A stretch of DNA of 64,000 bases. Source: Styela clava (Eukaryota; Chordata; Ascidiacea; Stolidobranchia; Styelidae). Every line of letters starts with the position of its first letter. Positions within the stretch are counted from its first letter, which is position 1. The translations under genes and the position numbers were made by a program. Below the pieces are notes generated by a model. That model saw nothing but the letters and a program-made list of their open reading frames with translations, ran no database searches and was not told the DNA's origin. Location of the stretch: NCBI RefSeq assembly GCF_964204865.1, contig NC_135254.1, positions 20,899,001-20,963,000 of the forward strand, read 5' to 3'. Below, piece by piece: positions 1 through 13,626 of the stretch.

Positions 1-258
1 AAATAACGTAAAAAATTTATCGAATTTGAGTTGATATAAATCCTCTTATTGTGTGATGTCACACGATTAACGTTCTAAAAGCAACTGAAACAAATACATA
101 CATTTAGGTATTCTAACGTTTATTGTTTTTTTTGTAGACATCTTATGCTGTTATCTGATCTTCGACATGTGAATTTTACATAATATTAAGAGTTTAAAAT
201 GATCATTCATTTCATTATGATTACATTCTTCATATGATACTGTGATATAAGATGCCAC
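1..258. other. intron of the CNGA-like gene
   Basis: The donor after QYMQ is at 258-257 on the minus strand, so this stretch is intronic. The next expected exon (the family motif following KQYM.) is not present before the edge. Confidence 0.6.
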
Positions 259-3200
259 CTGCATGTATTGTTTCACTGCGTCCATTCGGCTTTGAAATTC
301 AGTTTTTGCGGCATTCATATTGCTAATCATTGAACCAACATTACCAACAATAGTTGCGAATATCAGAACTCCAATGAGAAAATCAAAGATCTGTAAAATA
401 AAATTGAAAATACATTAATATCACCCATGACTGTGACAAAATGTTTACATATTTTTTGTTCTATTCTATTCATTTGGCTCACCCGAAGACATATTAGAGA
501 TTTACAAGCATTGAAAACGTTGACGATTGTTCTCAGCAAATTAGCACGTGTGGTATGATTTTTACTCCTTGAAACAAAATTCTCCGTTTATCTAAAATCA
601 GGAAATAAATAACATAACTACCATTCAAACCTGAAATACATATTCAATGTCTTGTTCTGGCGTTGGGGTTTCTCCAATTGTTGTCATGGTAATTGTTGAC
701 CAATAAACGCTGTAGATGTATTTTCGAGAAAGGGTGTTGTAGGGATATATTGTTACATTTGGATAAACCCACCCGTCAGTTCCAAACCTTAAGAAAATAT
801 TTTTTCTCTTAGAACTTTATAACAAAACGAAAAAATTATCGCAAGTAATATAAAGTTATTTTCTAAAATGATAACACGGAACTTGATGAGCTTACATTTA
901 CATAAAGAGCGTGAACAATATGTGAATTTGTATCATGAAATAAAAATTATAAGGCTGACTTTTCTCGATGCAAACCAGAACACTCACCCAATAGCACTGG
1001 ATAGAGCATAATAAATGCATGCGTTCCAGTGGATAATAACGATAATATACAGCACAAGAATCGATATTCGAAAAAAATTTGGAAAAGCCGTTCTAGTTTC
1101 TGCACGTTCGAAAAATTCGAATGCTCGAGAAAATCGAAGAATTCGAATCAGTCTGCAAAATAAATAGGAATAAAAATAAATGGTCAAGCCATACTTCAAC
1201 GAATGAAATATTGAATTACAATTAGCAGCGCTCACTGTCACAAAATATATTTATTTAATCCAAACACTAAAATTTATGTGTTCAGTTCAGTTCACTTTTT
1301 CATTCAATCAATTCTAAAAAGTCGCTAGAACATTTGCGGATTTATAAAATCTACTATCTTTTACAAAAAACAGAATCCATCCAGTTTATCTTTGCCAAAT
1401 TCGATTAGCGAGAGTTTCAATCCAAGATGTTTAACCTGCGAATCCAACATACCGGTACCTAGGTCCAAATTCCGAACTGATAGGGCATACACTATCCATT
1501 TCGTCGTGGCTATTATATTTTATTTAATTCCTATATTATTGTCATTTTTATTATTTTACGAGTAATTTGATGAATTATTTGAATATATTTTTTGCTATTT
1601 GGTGTTTTTATTTGGTGATTATCCGTTGTATTTTATGGCATTGAAATAAATAAATAAGTTATCCGCAAATAAATAAATATTTATATTCAAATACCTGCAT
1701 ATTGATACATTAGAACCTATAAAAATATACAAGATATCCGTTGGTAAAATTGATACAACATCGAATTTGAATTGCAAACTCTTTTTATAGCGTTGTTTCA
1801 ACCTTTCCGTGTCTTGAACCAGCATACCTTGTTCCAGAAATCCTTGAAATATAAATACAGAACAAAGAGTTGGTTAACAAAAATATTCATACAATAGATC
1901 AGATTTGTTGAGGAGAATTTCATATAGTAGTAATGCGGGATTAATAGTATCGAGGAAAGAGCAATCGTCGTGGTATACAAAGAGCTTTCTAAAACTATCC
2001 ATGGAAGCGTCATTTCAAAATCAGGCAACATTTTTTGCGTCTCCGATTAGATAATGTACGTTTCAATTAATCTTACTACAAACTAAAATGTAGCCATGAT
2101 TACTGCAGCCTGACTAACTAATAGTCCTTTTTCGAATTAGCTTCGATAAATAGCATGCATAACAGTTGATATTCGATTCATTCGAAACTCATATAAAATA
2201 ACCCTATTGTAGCCAAATAGGAAAAGGCATAGGGAGTTTAACTGAAAGTGCGGGAAACAATAAAATCACCAATTCCTCGCTCAATGTGTAATACAAAAGT
2301 ACAAAAAATATTACCTGTTCTTAATTTTACGATCATATCAATAACGTATATTCCATCGAAGACATAATCAAGAGCGATCCATAGTTGGTAATAATCGGTT
2401 TGTAAGTCGGGAAAGCATGATCTCGCAATCACAAAATATGCGTTGTATTTAATTGCTACTGTAATAATAACCAGCCACCAGAAGTAGAATAGTTCCGAAG
2501 GGTCGATGATCCAACGTCGTTTAGTCGTGTTTTGAAAAACATTACTGAACGAAAGGGAAAGTTTGATATAGGTCGAGCGGTAGAATAAGTTTGGTAAACG
2601 TAAATCGTATGGAAAGTTTAATTTAACAGTGCGCATTTTTACTATGAAAGTCTAAAGAGATTTAAAAAGACTAAGAGATAAATTTTATTGAAAAATTTGC
2701 GATAATTGCGATTACATGACTACATCAAACTCACTAAATGAACGTTATATTTCATATGTATTTTTTAGTATATTGTCTCGATAACACATTGTTTTCTGTT
2801 AAAAACGTAAAATATCTGTATTTGGTACAGAGTTGATGCTATCATCCCAGTGAATGCTAGCAGTTCTTATATAATATTACTTTTCTCCAAAAGAAGATTC
2901 CCCCGAATGAGAAATACTTGAAGGTCCATTGATACGAACAATGAAAGAGTCTTGTTTAATGTCATCAACTTTACTTGTTCTCCTTTTAATCCAGTTTTGT
3001 ATTCTTAAAATTAAAATATTTGCTTTTTTATGTTTTATTCTGTACATTTATATATAATCTCAATACCAAAGCTTTTCTGATTCCTATAATGCAAATTCGT
3101 TCATGAAAGCATTTAGATTAGAAAACATCGCTAAAAAATATTTTCGGACAATTTTCGACCAAAAGCAACATAAATATGATAGTATAGTACTTATATTTAT

Positions 3201-3302
3201 ACACCTTCCATGAAAACCAAATGGATTTAGCAGTTTTATCATTCTGGTGGAAGAAGGAAATTTGTTAATATCTAGGTGGACTGAATCGCAAAATGCTGGC
3301 AT
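259..3302 (-). CDS. cyclic-nucleotide-gated channel alpha subunit (CNGA-like), 5' part, runs off the left edge
   Basis: Seven exons, minus strand: 3205-3302, 2881-3003, 2315-2544, 1695-1842, 988-1152, 631-787, 259-390. Phases match at every junction, giving 351 codons. The ATG at 3302 is the first Met after an in-frame stop. Visible motifs: an N-terminal [12 protein letters not shown] stretch like the DSF..RFRG region of CNGA2/3; S1 beginning RRWIIDPS; S2-S3 with [27 protein letters not shown]4 segment [16 protein letters not shown]5 [22 protein letters not shown]; the pore [11 protein letters not shown] with the CNG filter TTIGET; S6 [27 protein letters not shown]. Family role: cGMP/cAMP-opened cation channel of the plasma membrane, usually sensory. 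The C-linker and nucleotide-binding domain lie beyond position 1. The first exon (3205-3302) is the least certain; the other six are strong. HCN and KCNH are excluded by the filter (they have GYG or GFG). Confidence 0.9.
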
Positions 3303-3460
3303 GCTGAAATTTGTCTCTCTCCTGACTTGATGTTTCGTAAAACTTCATAAAAATATTATTCTTTAATATTACATTGATGAAAAATAAAATTATAAACAGG
3401 CGTTTTATTTTCAATGCAAAACATTTTAACACCTTCTACTAATATTACGACAAAAAGAGC

Positions 3461-3570
3461 GGTGCTCCCGAAGTATGGCCACCAAGATGGCGCACAACCT
3501 GAACATAGTATGTGTACCAGGTTAGGGTTCAGGTTGTGTGCCATCTTGGTGCACATACTTCTGTAGCGCC
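3461..3570. mobile_element. 110-bp foldback MITE (family A) with perfect 8-bp target duplication
   Basis: Almost the whole element is an inverted repeat: the left end GGTGCTCCCGAAGTATG pairs with the right end CATACTTCTGTAGCGCC, and the inner arms hold CAAGATGGCGCACAACC and GGTTGTGTGCCATCTTG. It is flanked by AAAAGAGC at 3453-3460 and again at 3571-3578. An 8-bp duplication is typical of hAT elements. It lies about 160 bp upstream of the presumed CNGA-like start codon. At least five more full or partial copies are in this window. Confidence 0.85.
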
Positions 3571-3578
3571 AAAAGAGC

Positions 3579-4861
3579 ATGTGTCACTTAGTTTCAAACT
3601 ATTTTTGACGACGGAAATAAAAAGTAATTTTAACACATGATATCAGGTTTTCACGCATAAAGAAAAATTAGAGTTCGCACTTAACAACTTTAAATAATAA
3701 GGTTCATTCAAAGCATAACCGTGAAACTCATTATTGCGATCAAATATTTTTATAAATTTCTATTTCCATTCTTTTTTTCTCGATTTACTCACCTTTTTTT
3801 CGTGGTATAACTTTTGCTATTTGATTGCTCACATGAAAAGTTTTTCGCTGGTTTACTTTTTATTGAAGACATACTAGTCAGTAACTAAATGATGTCTTAC
3901 CCAGAGAATGACCCAATCTCAATCTCTCGCATTCTCTACCAGGTTTAAAACCGAAGAAAAAAAACATAATCTAAGTATCTATACGTCTGTTCGAGACATT
4001 GTCGCATTACATGTTTGTGACAGTTGGCAGTTAGCTCTTCCGTTAATCCTATTTCTGTCATATCCTACTGCCGACTCAGCCGCTTATTTTGTCTTACGAC
4101 TGTAAATAGATTTAAAGAATTTTTTCAATCTTCATTTGTTTATTCTTCATATACATAGTGGCATTTCTCTTTTCAATATGTCGTTGTTTGTGTTCATTAT
4201 ATTATCCTTTAATAAAGCCACTTTTATGTTTTAACATCAAGGCACAAATAGAAAAAATAAGGCGCGGAGGTCTGATATGTTAAAAATTAGCGTTTTGTTC
4301 TGGAATACTTCTTATGAAATTAAATAAAACCACATCGCTCATAAATCTTTGCAATTCAATGTAGGCTGATTTACACAATACCAATTTTTAGTAATCATAA
4401 AGAATGTAATATTCAAACATGTTCTGTCTTCTTGGTCTTTTTGTATTGTTCATGGTTGTAACGATGAGTATGATTCTTCATTTCGCAAAATTTATTAATA
4501 CATAATACTACATCCGAAAAAATTTACCTACTCATTTAGTTCAACAAATTCATAGTTTGTTGCGTACTCCGTTAGATAACAAACGCTGATTTGAACATTT
4601 TTTAAAATCGTTCAAAAAATATCAAACATCTTGAAAAAATTGACAAAAAGACAGTAAATTATTGTATTTTGTTAGTATATATATTAGTACACGAGTACAA
4701 CATTATTTTCAGGTTATATAAGACTGGGCAAGATTGTTTTGAAAAGTCTATTTATGTTTTCTCAACTTATTCCTTCTTTCATATGGGACACGTGGTTTAA
4801 ATAAGTTCAGATTTAATGTAAACAAATTGATTGCTATCTTCGACATTCTCCGCAATAGATT
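3579..4861. other. intergenic, no gene seen
   Basis: AT-rich DNA between the 5' end of the CNGA-like gene and the 3' end of the first monooxygenase. A short plus-strand open frame at 3908-4105 resembles nothing I know and has no splice context. An ATTAAA on the minus strand at 4817-4812 could be the polyadenylation signal of the monooxygenase. Confidence 0.5.
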
Positions 4862-7800
4862 TCATCCAAACATAATCAAAACCATAGAGACGGCAACAAC
4901 GAGAGGCAAGCACAGAGAAAACTTCAAAATTGTGCTGTCGCTTGTTGTACTTTCATAAGGAATAGTCGTAGCTGAGGGGCAGACATTCTGATACTCTTCA
5001 ATTTCGGAGAGTAATTTCTGTGTCTGCAGGCAAGTCTTGCTTGGTTTAACGTAAGGTGATGAGATGTTTGTTACCTCAAATTGCTTGATAATCTATAAAA
5101 GGATAAAGATCATTGTATCATCTATTATATTTTATCTAGCGTAATATCTATTTCAATTTTGAAACAAAATTTTTGATTCCGATAATGGAATGATGAAACT
5201 ATTGTTAATGTAGTTACCGATTTGTTTTTATCCAACGGGATACAGACTTCATAATGTTCTGCTGTGTTGTAAAAGGTTTCAAACTGTTGAATTTTTTCCT
5301 GAGTCCAATTCAGCTGGTAACGAATATATATAACAGATTACTGAGGGGTGTAAGAGGGGAGGAAGTAAAAATACAATTTGTGCTTTTCGCATTATTGTGT
5401 TCAATTAGATTATCATTTACCGCCCTATAAATCATACTGCAGTCCTTGTAAGTAAAAATATATAAATTGTGCTAGCCAGTAACTATTATATGTAAATTTT
5501 GTATTGTAAAATACTGCAAATAACTTGCCACACTCAGGTATTCAAATACAGTTTTTCCGGATACTTCGGAAGAGCCCACGAAACGGTATGACTTTAGTAG
5601 TGACGGGTCGGTGCCAGCTATGCTGTAAAATTGACAGTTTGGTTAAAAATAGAACTGACGAAATTTAACTCATAATTCAAAGACTTACTGTTCTATCTCG
5701 GTCATATTTATTCCAAGATAAGGCCAAACTAACTGATATGTAACTGACGATACGCAATGTCCCCAGTCAAGTTTCGGATAATAAAATACATAGGAAAGGC
5801 ACATTTCTTGCATTGTACTAAGTCCTCCCTGAAATTTAATTTATATATACCTGCTGTAACTTTTATTAAAGCAAATTTACCAGGTTCATAACAAGGTAGG
5901 TACAGTAGATTTATATAATGTAGATAGTTGAATGAAAGAGATCCCTTGTAAAATTTCTTTACACTTCACACTTTCAATTGAGAGATCATAGAAACTTCCT
6001 TCGAGCAAGATCTTTCACAAACGAATTATAAAAGACACAATTGTCAATTGTTTATGAGCGCTGACCTATGTCTCCTTGTGGTGACTCTTCAGTAACAGTA
6101 GAGAGAAATGAGATTGAACTAAATCGGTGTTGCACAATATAACATTCAAACCACATTTTTACATCAATTAGTAAGCTATACTCTACGTTATATTATGTTT
6201 GCTGATAAATTACCTCAGTGATTGTATCTCGGTTTTCGGTGTTATAAACACATTCCATCTGAAAAGAGTCTGTGTTTTTTACAACCACTGGTGGATGCAA
6301 AGCTCGAGAATCTTGATAGTTGAAGTCATAATTATTATCCATAGCGATGTAAGGTAGTTCAACCCCGTCTCTAATAAAGAAAATTGTTTCAAAATACCAT
6401 CCGGAATTTGTAATATAGAGTAAAAGTTATATAGCAACATCAACAACATATTGATGTAGATAGATAGATGATAGATATATTTATCTGTTTCCTGAAACAT
6501 ACCTAATATGTCTCAGTCTTAACTTTCGTCCAGCAAGATGAGAATGAAGGACGACATTGACTACAGTGATGTTTTCAACTCCAGAATCTGTCATTCTCTG
6601 TATAAGAAATAGTATGAAATGGTAATCTAAGGAGTTTATATAATTCGAAACTTTATTTCGAGTTCATTTTGCATCCTATATAAGCATAAAATGAATGACA
6701 ATTTCAGTTGATATTGGTATCAGTAGAACGCATATAGTTACATACGTTATCAATGCAGTCTGGTGTACAGTGTGATATGCTTGTAAAAGTCTCAGCTCCA
6801 GGTGGTATGATGTGGTCAAGCCCAAACACTGCAGACCCAGTCTCCAAAACACCTATGTCATATTTTCTCAAAGTTGAAGTGTAGGTGAAACGGAGACCAG
6901 AGTTGTCGATGATTCCTATGAAAATATTGCATCTCAGCGTGGTTTGATTTGCAGCATGCGGTTAGCAGTAAAAAACTTCAGTACAAAAAACAGTGGCGAC
7001 CTAATTTACTCTCGATTTGAATGTCTTGTTACATCATTCTCTTGGAGGGCAATAGAATTCGGTCTGCCACAGTAGTTTCATATAATAGGTAAGTTTAAAA
7101 ACGAAATTAGCAAATTATCTCAGCTTACTATATTCTCCGTTTTGGAGAAGCTATTAGTAATATCTTATTCAACATAAAAAAAATTTTGCTTGACGAAGTC
7201 ACTTAACCTACTTAACATTGACATGCGACATCTTTTCACTTAGTTTGAGAGGTGGAGACTATATCGCTGATGGCCTAATCCGAAATATTATAGATCCGAT
7301 TAAATGAGGTTTAACAGTTAGTTAATTTTACAATCAAACGGTAATCGGATATAAACATGTCAAAGTGAGAAATACAAATTCAGCAATAATTAATTATTCA
7401 TTGCGTTTTTCGCTAACCTGACTCCAAATTAGGATTATCGTAATGTGTTTCCAGTTGTATATATATTGGATCATTTTCTCCACCAACAGAAAACCCTGCT
7501 TCGTAGGGATAAACCACAGCCTGGTGAAGGAAAATATTGTATTTAGGAAATGAAAAGTGATGATGTATCTTTAGAAAGCCACGCTTTCCTCTATTTTAGC
7601 CAATCGATAATGACAAGACTGGAAAGGTCTAGATAGAATTTCAACCCAAACTGAATTACATTACAATCTTCGAGTCTGAAGCAATGCAGATATTGTTTAC
7701 TTCAATTCCTAAGAATTATACTTATTTTCTTGATTTCAAAACTATGGTGATGCAAACACAACAACCTAACTTACCTGACCACCAATTGCCCAAATAGCTA

Positions 7801-10800
7801 TAACGACAGTGCAGGTTTCAAAATGTTCCATGTTAGGACTATAACAACGTTCATCCACTCCAAGATCTGTTTTATTCTGAGTAAGAGTAAATTTTGAACA
7901 TAATTATTTCACACAGAAACAATATACATGTAACTTTACAGCAACAAAAACGCAAAGCGTCTCTCTCCTTTAAAAACATTTAAAGAACGTGATACGCCTT
8001 GGCTTATAATATTCAACTCCCTAACGGCCCTGAAGGTGCTGATTTGGATTGTTCCGAAACCAGTTTTAACAATTATGTACTTTCTGTCTCAAGAATGATT
8101 ACATAGCATTCCATATTATGTCAGTAGTCGTTTTCAATATATCAATAAACTACTTTTCGTAGTTGAGGACTATCGAAAATTTTCATAGCAAGATTCTATT
8201 ACTTGTTTGTGTTTCGGACCTCATAAAATTTGTTCGACATGCTTATTTATGACATTTATTAATAAGGTGGAACCCTATAGAGTATAGGCACTACATTTTA
8301 ATGACTGCATTGTTGGAGGTGGTATGAATTGGCTAGACGTTGAAATTTCGGTGAATGGTGAATGTTCACCTGTAAGCTGCCTATAAAATGCGGTGTAATA
8401 CTTAGCGATTGTAGTCTCCTCTTATCAGCAAGTCAACCTATGTATATTTGATTTAGAAAGGGCAGATGTTTTCTACATATTCTAAACAACAATTAACGCA
8501 AGTACTTTACCTTCAGAACATCTCCACAACGATAAAGTAACATATGGTGAACATTAAGCTCATTTCCTTTTTGAATTACTGGTTCAAACTAAATATGAGA
8601 ATGACATGAAAAAATATGTTTATATGTTAAAATTATTAAAATAAACTTTGTTTAATGTATTGGAATTAACAAGTCCTATTGGTAAGTTAAAATAATAATA
8701 ATGGCTTGTTTTCAAGCAAAATTGGGTACAAGTTGAAAAACAATGATATTTTTCCATCTCACCGGATGAGCGCGATAACAACCATGAGTTATATAGGGAT
8801 GGGTTGTCAAAAACGTCGTTGTCCGTAGCTTTTCCGCGAATGTGACACTTTGCTTTGCCAAGTCAAAATGTTTAATTTCCGGAGTAAAAAATTAATTTTT
8901 CAGCAGATATGGACCTGATACCGAAGCTGACTTGCGAGTCAGAATTCAGATATTTTATTGGAATTTCTCAGGGCGCTGAGTCAAGAATAACTTTTTCGAA
9001 AACAACATCTCCATTTAGAATTTAGATGATAGGCTTTATGTCTTGTATTACATTCTTTTACACTAACTACACATAAAATACGAAATTGAAATGACCAGCA
9101 TATTTCTATATTAACTAACAATTAGACAATATTTTCACAAAAAACAGATAAGTAACTGAACATCATTCAAATGAATACTAACTTTTACTATGTGATGCTT
9201 TTTCGTAAATGCGGGAAGTTTAAATAGCTTGCAGTTATAATATGTATCATTTGCAGGTATTTTGAAATCCGAAACGAGTATATCAAATGTTTCATATACC
9301 GGTCCGACTGGAAGATCCGTAGGCCGTTCTGGAGACTGTAGAAAGTACATGCTTTCTGCACCTAAATTAACGTAACAAATCATACTGTTAAGGTGAATAA
9401 AAATATATATATATACTCATAACAATAAAATCCAATGTTATATTGAGTTATTTTAGGAAAGGTTGGATATGTAATATCATTATAAAAATTTAGGTTACAT
9501 CAAAAGGTAATTCATTCATTATTTTGACAATCAAATAAGTGTATATATTCGACCGCGTGCCCGCGCGTTAATGAAAAAATTGACATTAAAGATAAATAAC
9601 TTGACTTCAACTGGACTAGATAACTTAAGGAAATAAATTAATATGAAGTGGTGTAGATGTCATGGAGGATATGAGCCAATAAATTGATAAATAACAATCG
9701 AACACTTCTCCAATAATAGATTTGCCCTTTCGGTATAGTCTTTTTTGTATGAACACTGGGAAATCACAGTTAGACATACATCACTTCATTACACCTTAGT
9801 CTAGTAATTCGTAGCAATAATGCTTCTCACGAATTTAACAATTATAATCATTATTCTGATACGCAGCAGAAATTTGGTAGAGTTCCAAGATTTGATAGGG
9901 ATAATTATGTCTAATTTTCTTTTGAAATCAATATATGAAAATCACGTGATTAAATATACAAAGTAAATTATATCGATTACTTGCATCGACTGTATATCGT
10001 TTTTTTGTGCGTTTCACGATTGCTATGCAACTTATTTTACAGCTTTAAATGGACTCACCTCTTTTTGTTCCATGGTAATCATAAGGAACAATATCATTTC
10101 CAGCTGGATCGCTATCTCCATACGCCCAAATCAACCGTTGAGTACTTACCTTTAAAACAATCATAACATTTATGGAGATATAAAGATTTTATTTCGCCTC
10201 TTACCGGCTTCTGTTCAAAAGAAACTTTCCAATGACATAATATTTTAATCCATCAAGAAACATAAAAAATACAAACACGAGAATTTTACCTAAAAGCAAA
10301 TTTTGCGATTGTCCCAATCGTTAGTATGCTTTGTCGCAATAACGCACAATATGTTATGCTAATGAGTCGGGATTTATTGGAATGGCTTGGACATAAATGA
10401 AGACTAATAATTGTAAAATATGAATCAATTGTGTTCATGCAGACCGAAGTTGTATTCTCCCTTGTGTACGTTTATATAAGCAAAATACCGTGATTTCCCT
10501 GTCATATTCTGTTTCACAAGCAGCAAGTTGTCGAGAAAATTTGAACATTGTCCAACCATCACACTCTGCTCCTCCTAATACGTTGATGTTTTGTTGAGGA
10601 TCAAGAAGGGGAAAGGTGTTGTCAGTGGCATGCCTATCCTTTATAACAAAAATAATACAATATACGATTATAAACAATGTAAACCCAATAACTTTTTATA
10701 TATATTTTAGGATATTGTTCATGATTCTGGTTCATGGTTCGATTCATATTCGATGGAAATACGTAAATATACTTCAAGAAGCTCCAAATAAATAGGACGA

Positions 10801-11304
10801 TAAACATGATTAGTGGAAGAAATCATATATATATATATAACGAGCCACAGTACTTTCATGAAACATTCATTCTTCGACGAGTCCGTAACTCTATCGTAGT
10901 TCTTTCACATGGTTCCTTATAACTAATTTAGATTTTTTACCGTTACTTTGACCGTTCCATTCTTTACCCATCCAACGAAAATATCTGCAGATTTCATAGC
11001 ACCATTTGGTGAAAAACCAATTCCGATCCATCCAGTCGTCTGTCCCACAACCTATCAAATATAGAAAAAAAAATGGACAAATGCTTTTAAAATTGAATTC
11101 ACTTCCTCCATCAATTGATTGCTCAAAATGATATATCTTGAGAAATTTACTCACCTCAAGAATAATATCCGTCTGGTTGAATTTCCAATACAGTTTTATA
11201 TTCCCAGATCTCAAACTAGCAGAGTGCGTATAAGTTTCGCTCGGTTCCATTTCACATCTCACGCAAACCCATACAGCAATTAAAATAGCGATCCTGCATT
11301 CCAT
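4862..11304 (-). CDS. DBH-like monooxygenase (MOXD1-like) copy A, complete
   Basis: Fifteen exons, minus strand: 11155-11304, 10941-11051, 10489-10638, 10059-10149, 9183-9361, 8511-8588, 7775-7876, 7418-7520, 6746-6915, 6503-6597, 6214-6370, 5689-5828, 5529-5622, 5218-5313, 4862-5092; 648 aa, all phases close. Domains in order: signal peptide (MECRIAILIAVWVCVRC), DOMON domain (TTGWIGIGFSPNG, then DRHATDN), then the two monooxygenase domains. Copper ligands expected from DBH/PHM are all present: VHHM and THYDNP for the CuH site, LHSHLAG and the Met of QEMCLSY for CuM. Family role: ascorbate-dependent, copper-dependent hydroxylation in the secretory pathway; MOXD1 substrates are unknown. The protein ends in a hydrophobic tail (LKFSLCLPLVVAVSMVLIMFG), suggesting a GPI signal or tail anchor. 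Intron 13 uses a GC donor (GTG/GCAAGT). Tyramine or dopamine hydroxylase activity is not implied. Confidence 0.93.
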
Positions 11305-12804
11305 TTCACCGTTGTTTTTCAAAGGCGTACTGATAAGTGACCGAAGTTTGTGCCAAATGGAATGGGATATTGCGTGTCTATTGGATATACAAACGCTTCT
11401 AATCAATAAGCTAAAAAAGATTTTGAGTACTTTATCGATATTCGCAGACCGGCTACATTGAAACAGCATATATATATTTTCGGTTGACCACTTTCAATTA
11501 AAATTGCAATATGTTCACAGATATAGATTGGACTAGATACTCCTCTCAACCCCAATTATGAAGATAGTGTTTGATTAGTCAGAGTAGTAAGTCGGGGCCT
11601 TTACGGACCGGGCTCGACCGCAATCGAGTTTAAAACCAGCAAGAAAACTTCCAAAGCTTTTTCAAAGAAAATTTCTTGTGCAGCAGTTTTGCGTTAATCG
11701 CTTTCAAATTATTTCATATAATTACTTCAGCTTTTTGCCTAACCCTACTCCAAAGCATCAAATATATGAATCTTGCAGGTTCTGAGTGAGTTTTAATTAA
11801 CTGCGAGCAAATACAGAAATGTCTAATACCCAGTATGTATATTTTCCCCATAGGAGAGCATATTTGGCAACTTGGATAGATTGAAGGAATAGTTTGGGTT
11901 AAATTATAAGATCACAATATTTTCTGATCCCACCCTTACATCGACGTCGAAGTTAAAAAGATAACAGCGTTTATTGAATTCCATGTATTTCTAATAAGCT
12001 ACTTTTCTTCATAACTATTATACCCAATGAGTTTTTTGAATTAGTGTATTGAAGAGTGACAGATGGAACCCTCCGATATTTGCGACTAGACTACATGATT
12101 GCTTATTCTGTTTGTTTTTTATTATCGAAACAATTCACTGAAACCCTGTTGCGTTTTCGTTACCATCATTACTATGACTGTCCACTACCTGTTTTTAAAG
12201 CTTCAACGAGTTCTACATAATATTGGCGAAAATAAGTCACGCGATATAAGTAGTTCGAAACTACAAATGATAAGAGAGTACTTTTAACTGGCATACCCCA
12301 TTCAGTCGAATGTCGAGGTAATGTTAGATAGCTTATATGCATGCACCCATGTTTAGATCTCATCCGAGAATGCTAAATCCTTCGTAATATAATCCCGCTG
12401 TGAAGCAAAATTACCAAAGATTACGATTATAGATATAACTCTTGGTCCAGTATACTCAAATTTATTTTTTAATTGTCATGCTTTGTTGCCTATAGAGCCT
12501 GAGGCCATCAAGTGTGAATGCTTATGGTAAAGTTAGACACAGACTGACCATGTATAACGGTGACTAGTTCGTGTTATACTTAGACACGAGTAAAATTTAA
12601 TCTTGACTATAAAGAAGAGTTGGGTAATTATTTTCGCTTGTCTGTTGTATCGTGGTGTTTTATTCCTAATTATCAAAAACAAAATTACGAAGTTGAGAAT
12701 TATGAGATTTTCAAACATATATATACAAAATATGAAAACCAATATCTATTTCTTTATAATTAATAAAAACACGTTTTTATTTAAAGAGAAATGCTGAACG
12801 TGGA
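11305..12804. other. upstream region of monooxygenase A, no gene seen
   Basis: AT-rich sequence with several short open frames that lack family resemblance or splice-site support. The promoter of the minus-strand monooxygenase should lie just right of 11304, but I see no clear TATA or initiator element I would defend. Confidence 0.4.
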
Positions 12805-13077
12805 TTATTCAAAAATTATCCTATCATCATCTAAAATGTCTTGCAAGGCACTAGATTCATAAATTGCAATCAAGATGTCCTTTAACTGAATTTTTTGGCG
12901 AATATTTACACCTACAGTTTCAAATCGAGCAATAAAGGTCTGATCGAATCGAATATTAATCATTTGAAACGTGTAGAAGAGATTCCGTGCTATCGACTGG
13001 ATCGAAAACAAATTATCGCTATCGTCTTGGTCAGGGATCGGAAACCTATACGGCTCGAGTAATATAATCCGGCCCAC
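12805..13077 (-). CDS. uncharacterised 90-codon open frame, probably part of a decayed transposon
   Basis: The open frame reads MGRIILLEPYRFPIPDQDDS and onward to a stop after DDDRIIFE. Composition is protein-like (balanced charged and hydrophobic residues) but I recognise no domain. The DNA at its 5' side (ATCCGG...GTTTCACTGAATATAGTAACA, 13066-13105) resembles 56963-57000, just inside a hAT-type terminus, so this is more likely part of a mobile element than a host gene. It could also be a chance open frame. Confidence 0.25.
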   Translation of the reverse strand: MGRIILLEPYRFPIPDQDDSDNLFSIQSIARNLFYTFQMINIRFDQTFIARFETVGVNIRQKIQLKDILIAIYESSALQDILDDDRIIFE

Positions 13078-13210
13078 GGCGTTTCACTGAATATAGTAAC
13101 AACACAGCTGTGATACAATAAAAAATGTCACTTGAATGACATTTGTAGTCGACCAAGTTCGATGCACGAGATGGCGCAGTCTTCGCGCGCTGCTTAATAT
13201 TTAACTTCTG

Positions 13211-13306
13211 ATCTGTGTGAAAAAAAATGTTGCTTTTTTAAAATGCTGGCTAGGTTTATTTTCAGGATTTCAGGATAGGTCTTATTTTCGGGGAAACACG
13301 GTACTA
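13211..13306. repeat. possible DNA-transposon terminus
   Basis: The segment ending GTCTTATTTTCGGGGAAACACGGTA resembles, from memory, a transposon end found widely in animal genomes (CCCCGAAAATAAGACC type). Only one end is visible here and no target duplication was found. Confidence 0.3.
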
Positions 13307-13626
13307 ATAAATTTGCAAAGTAATGTGTAGGTATACGAAGAGAAGTCGCCAATTATCAGTCAAAAGAATCAACGCAGTTTTATACGATGGTAATGTTAAG
13401 CACATTCAATTTTCAAATTCTGTTTCATAGTTATTTCCTTAGAAATCCTTGCGCGCCGAGGAGGCGGTCGCCGAACTTGAGGTGGTGGCTTGCTCGAGGC
13501 ACTGAGGTGTGTAGTCTGAGAGATTCTCAAGTCGAATGGCTTAATTTCGAAAATTCAAAAATCAAAACGTTGTCAACGCGTCGCACAACCAATCAACGAC
13601 AGACACGACCCGGAACTAGGTGTTGC

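Noticed and set aside
9540..9580. A possible CpG-rich regulatory island (CCGCGTGCCCGCGCGTTA)
   Set aside because: Only a short GC-rich stretch in intron 4 of monooxygenase A; nothing else supports regulation.
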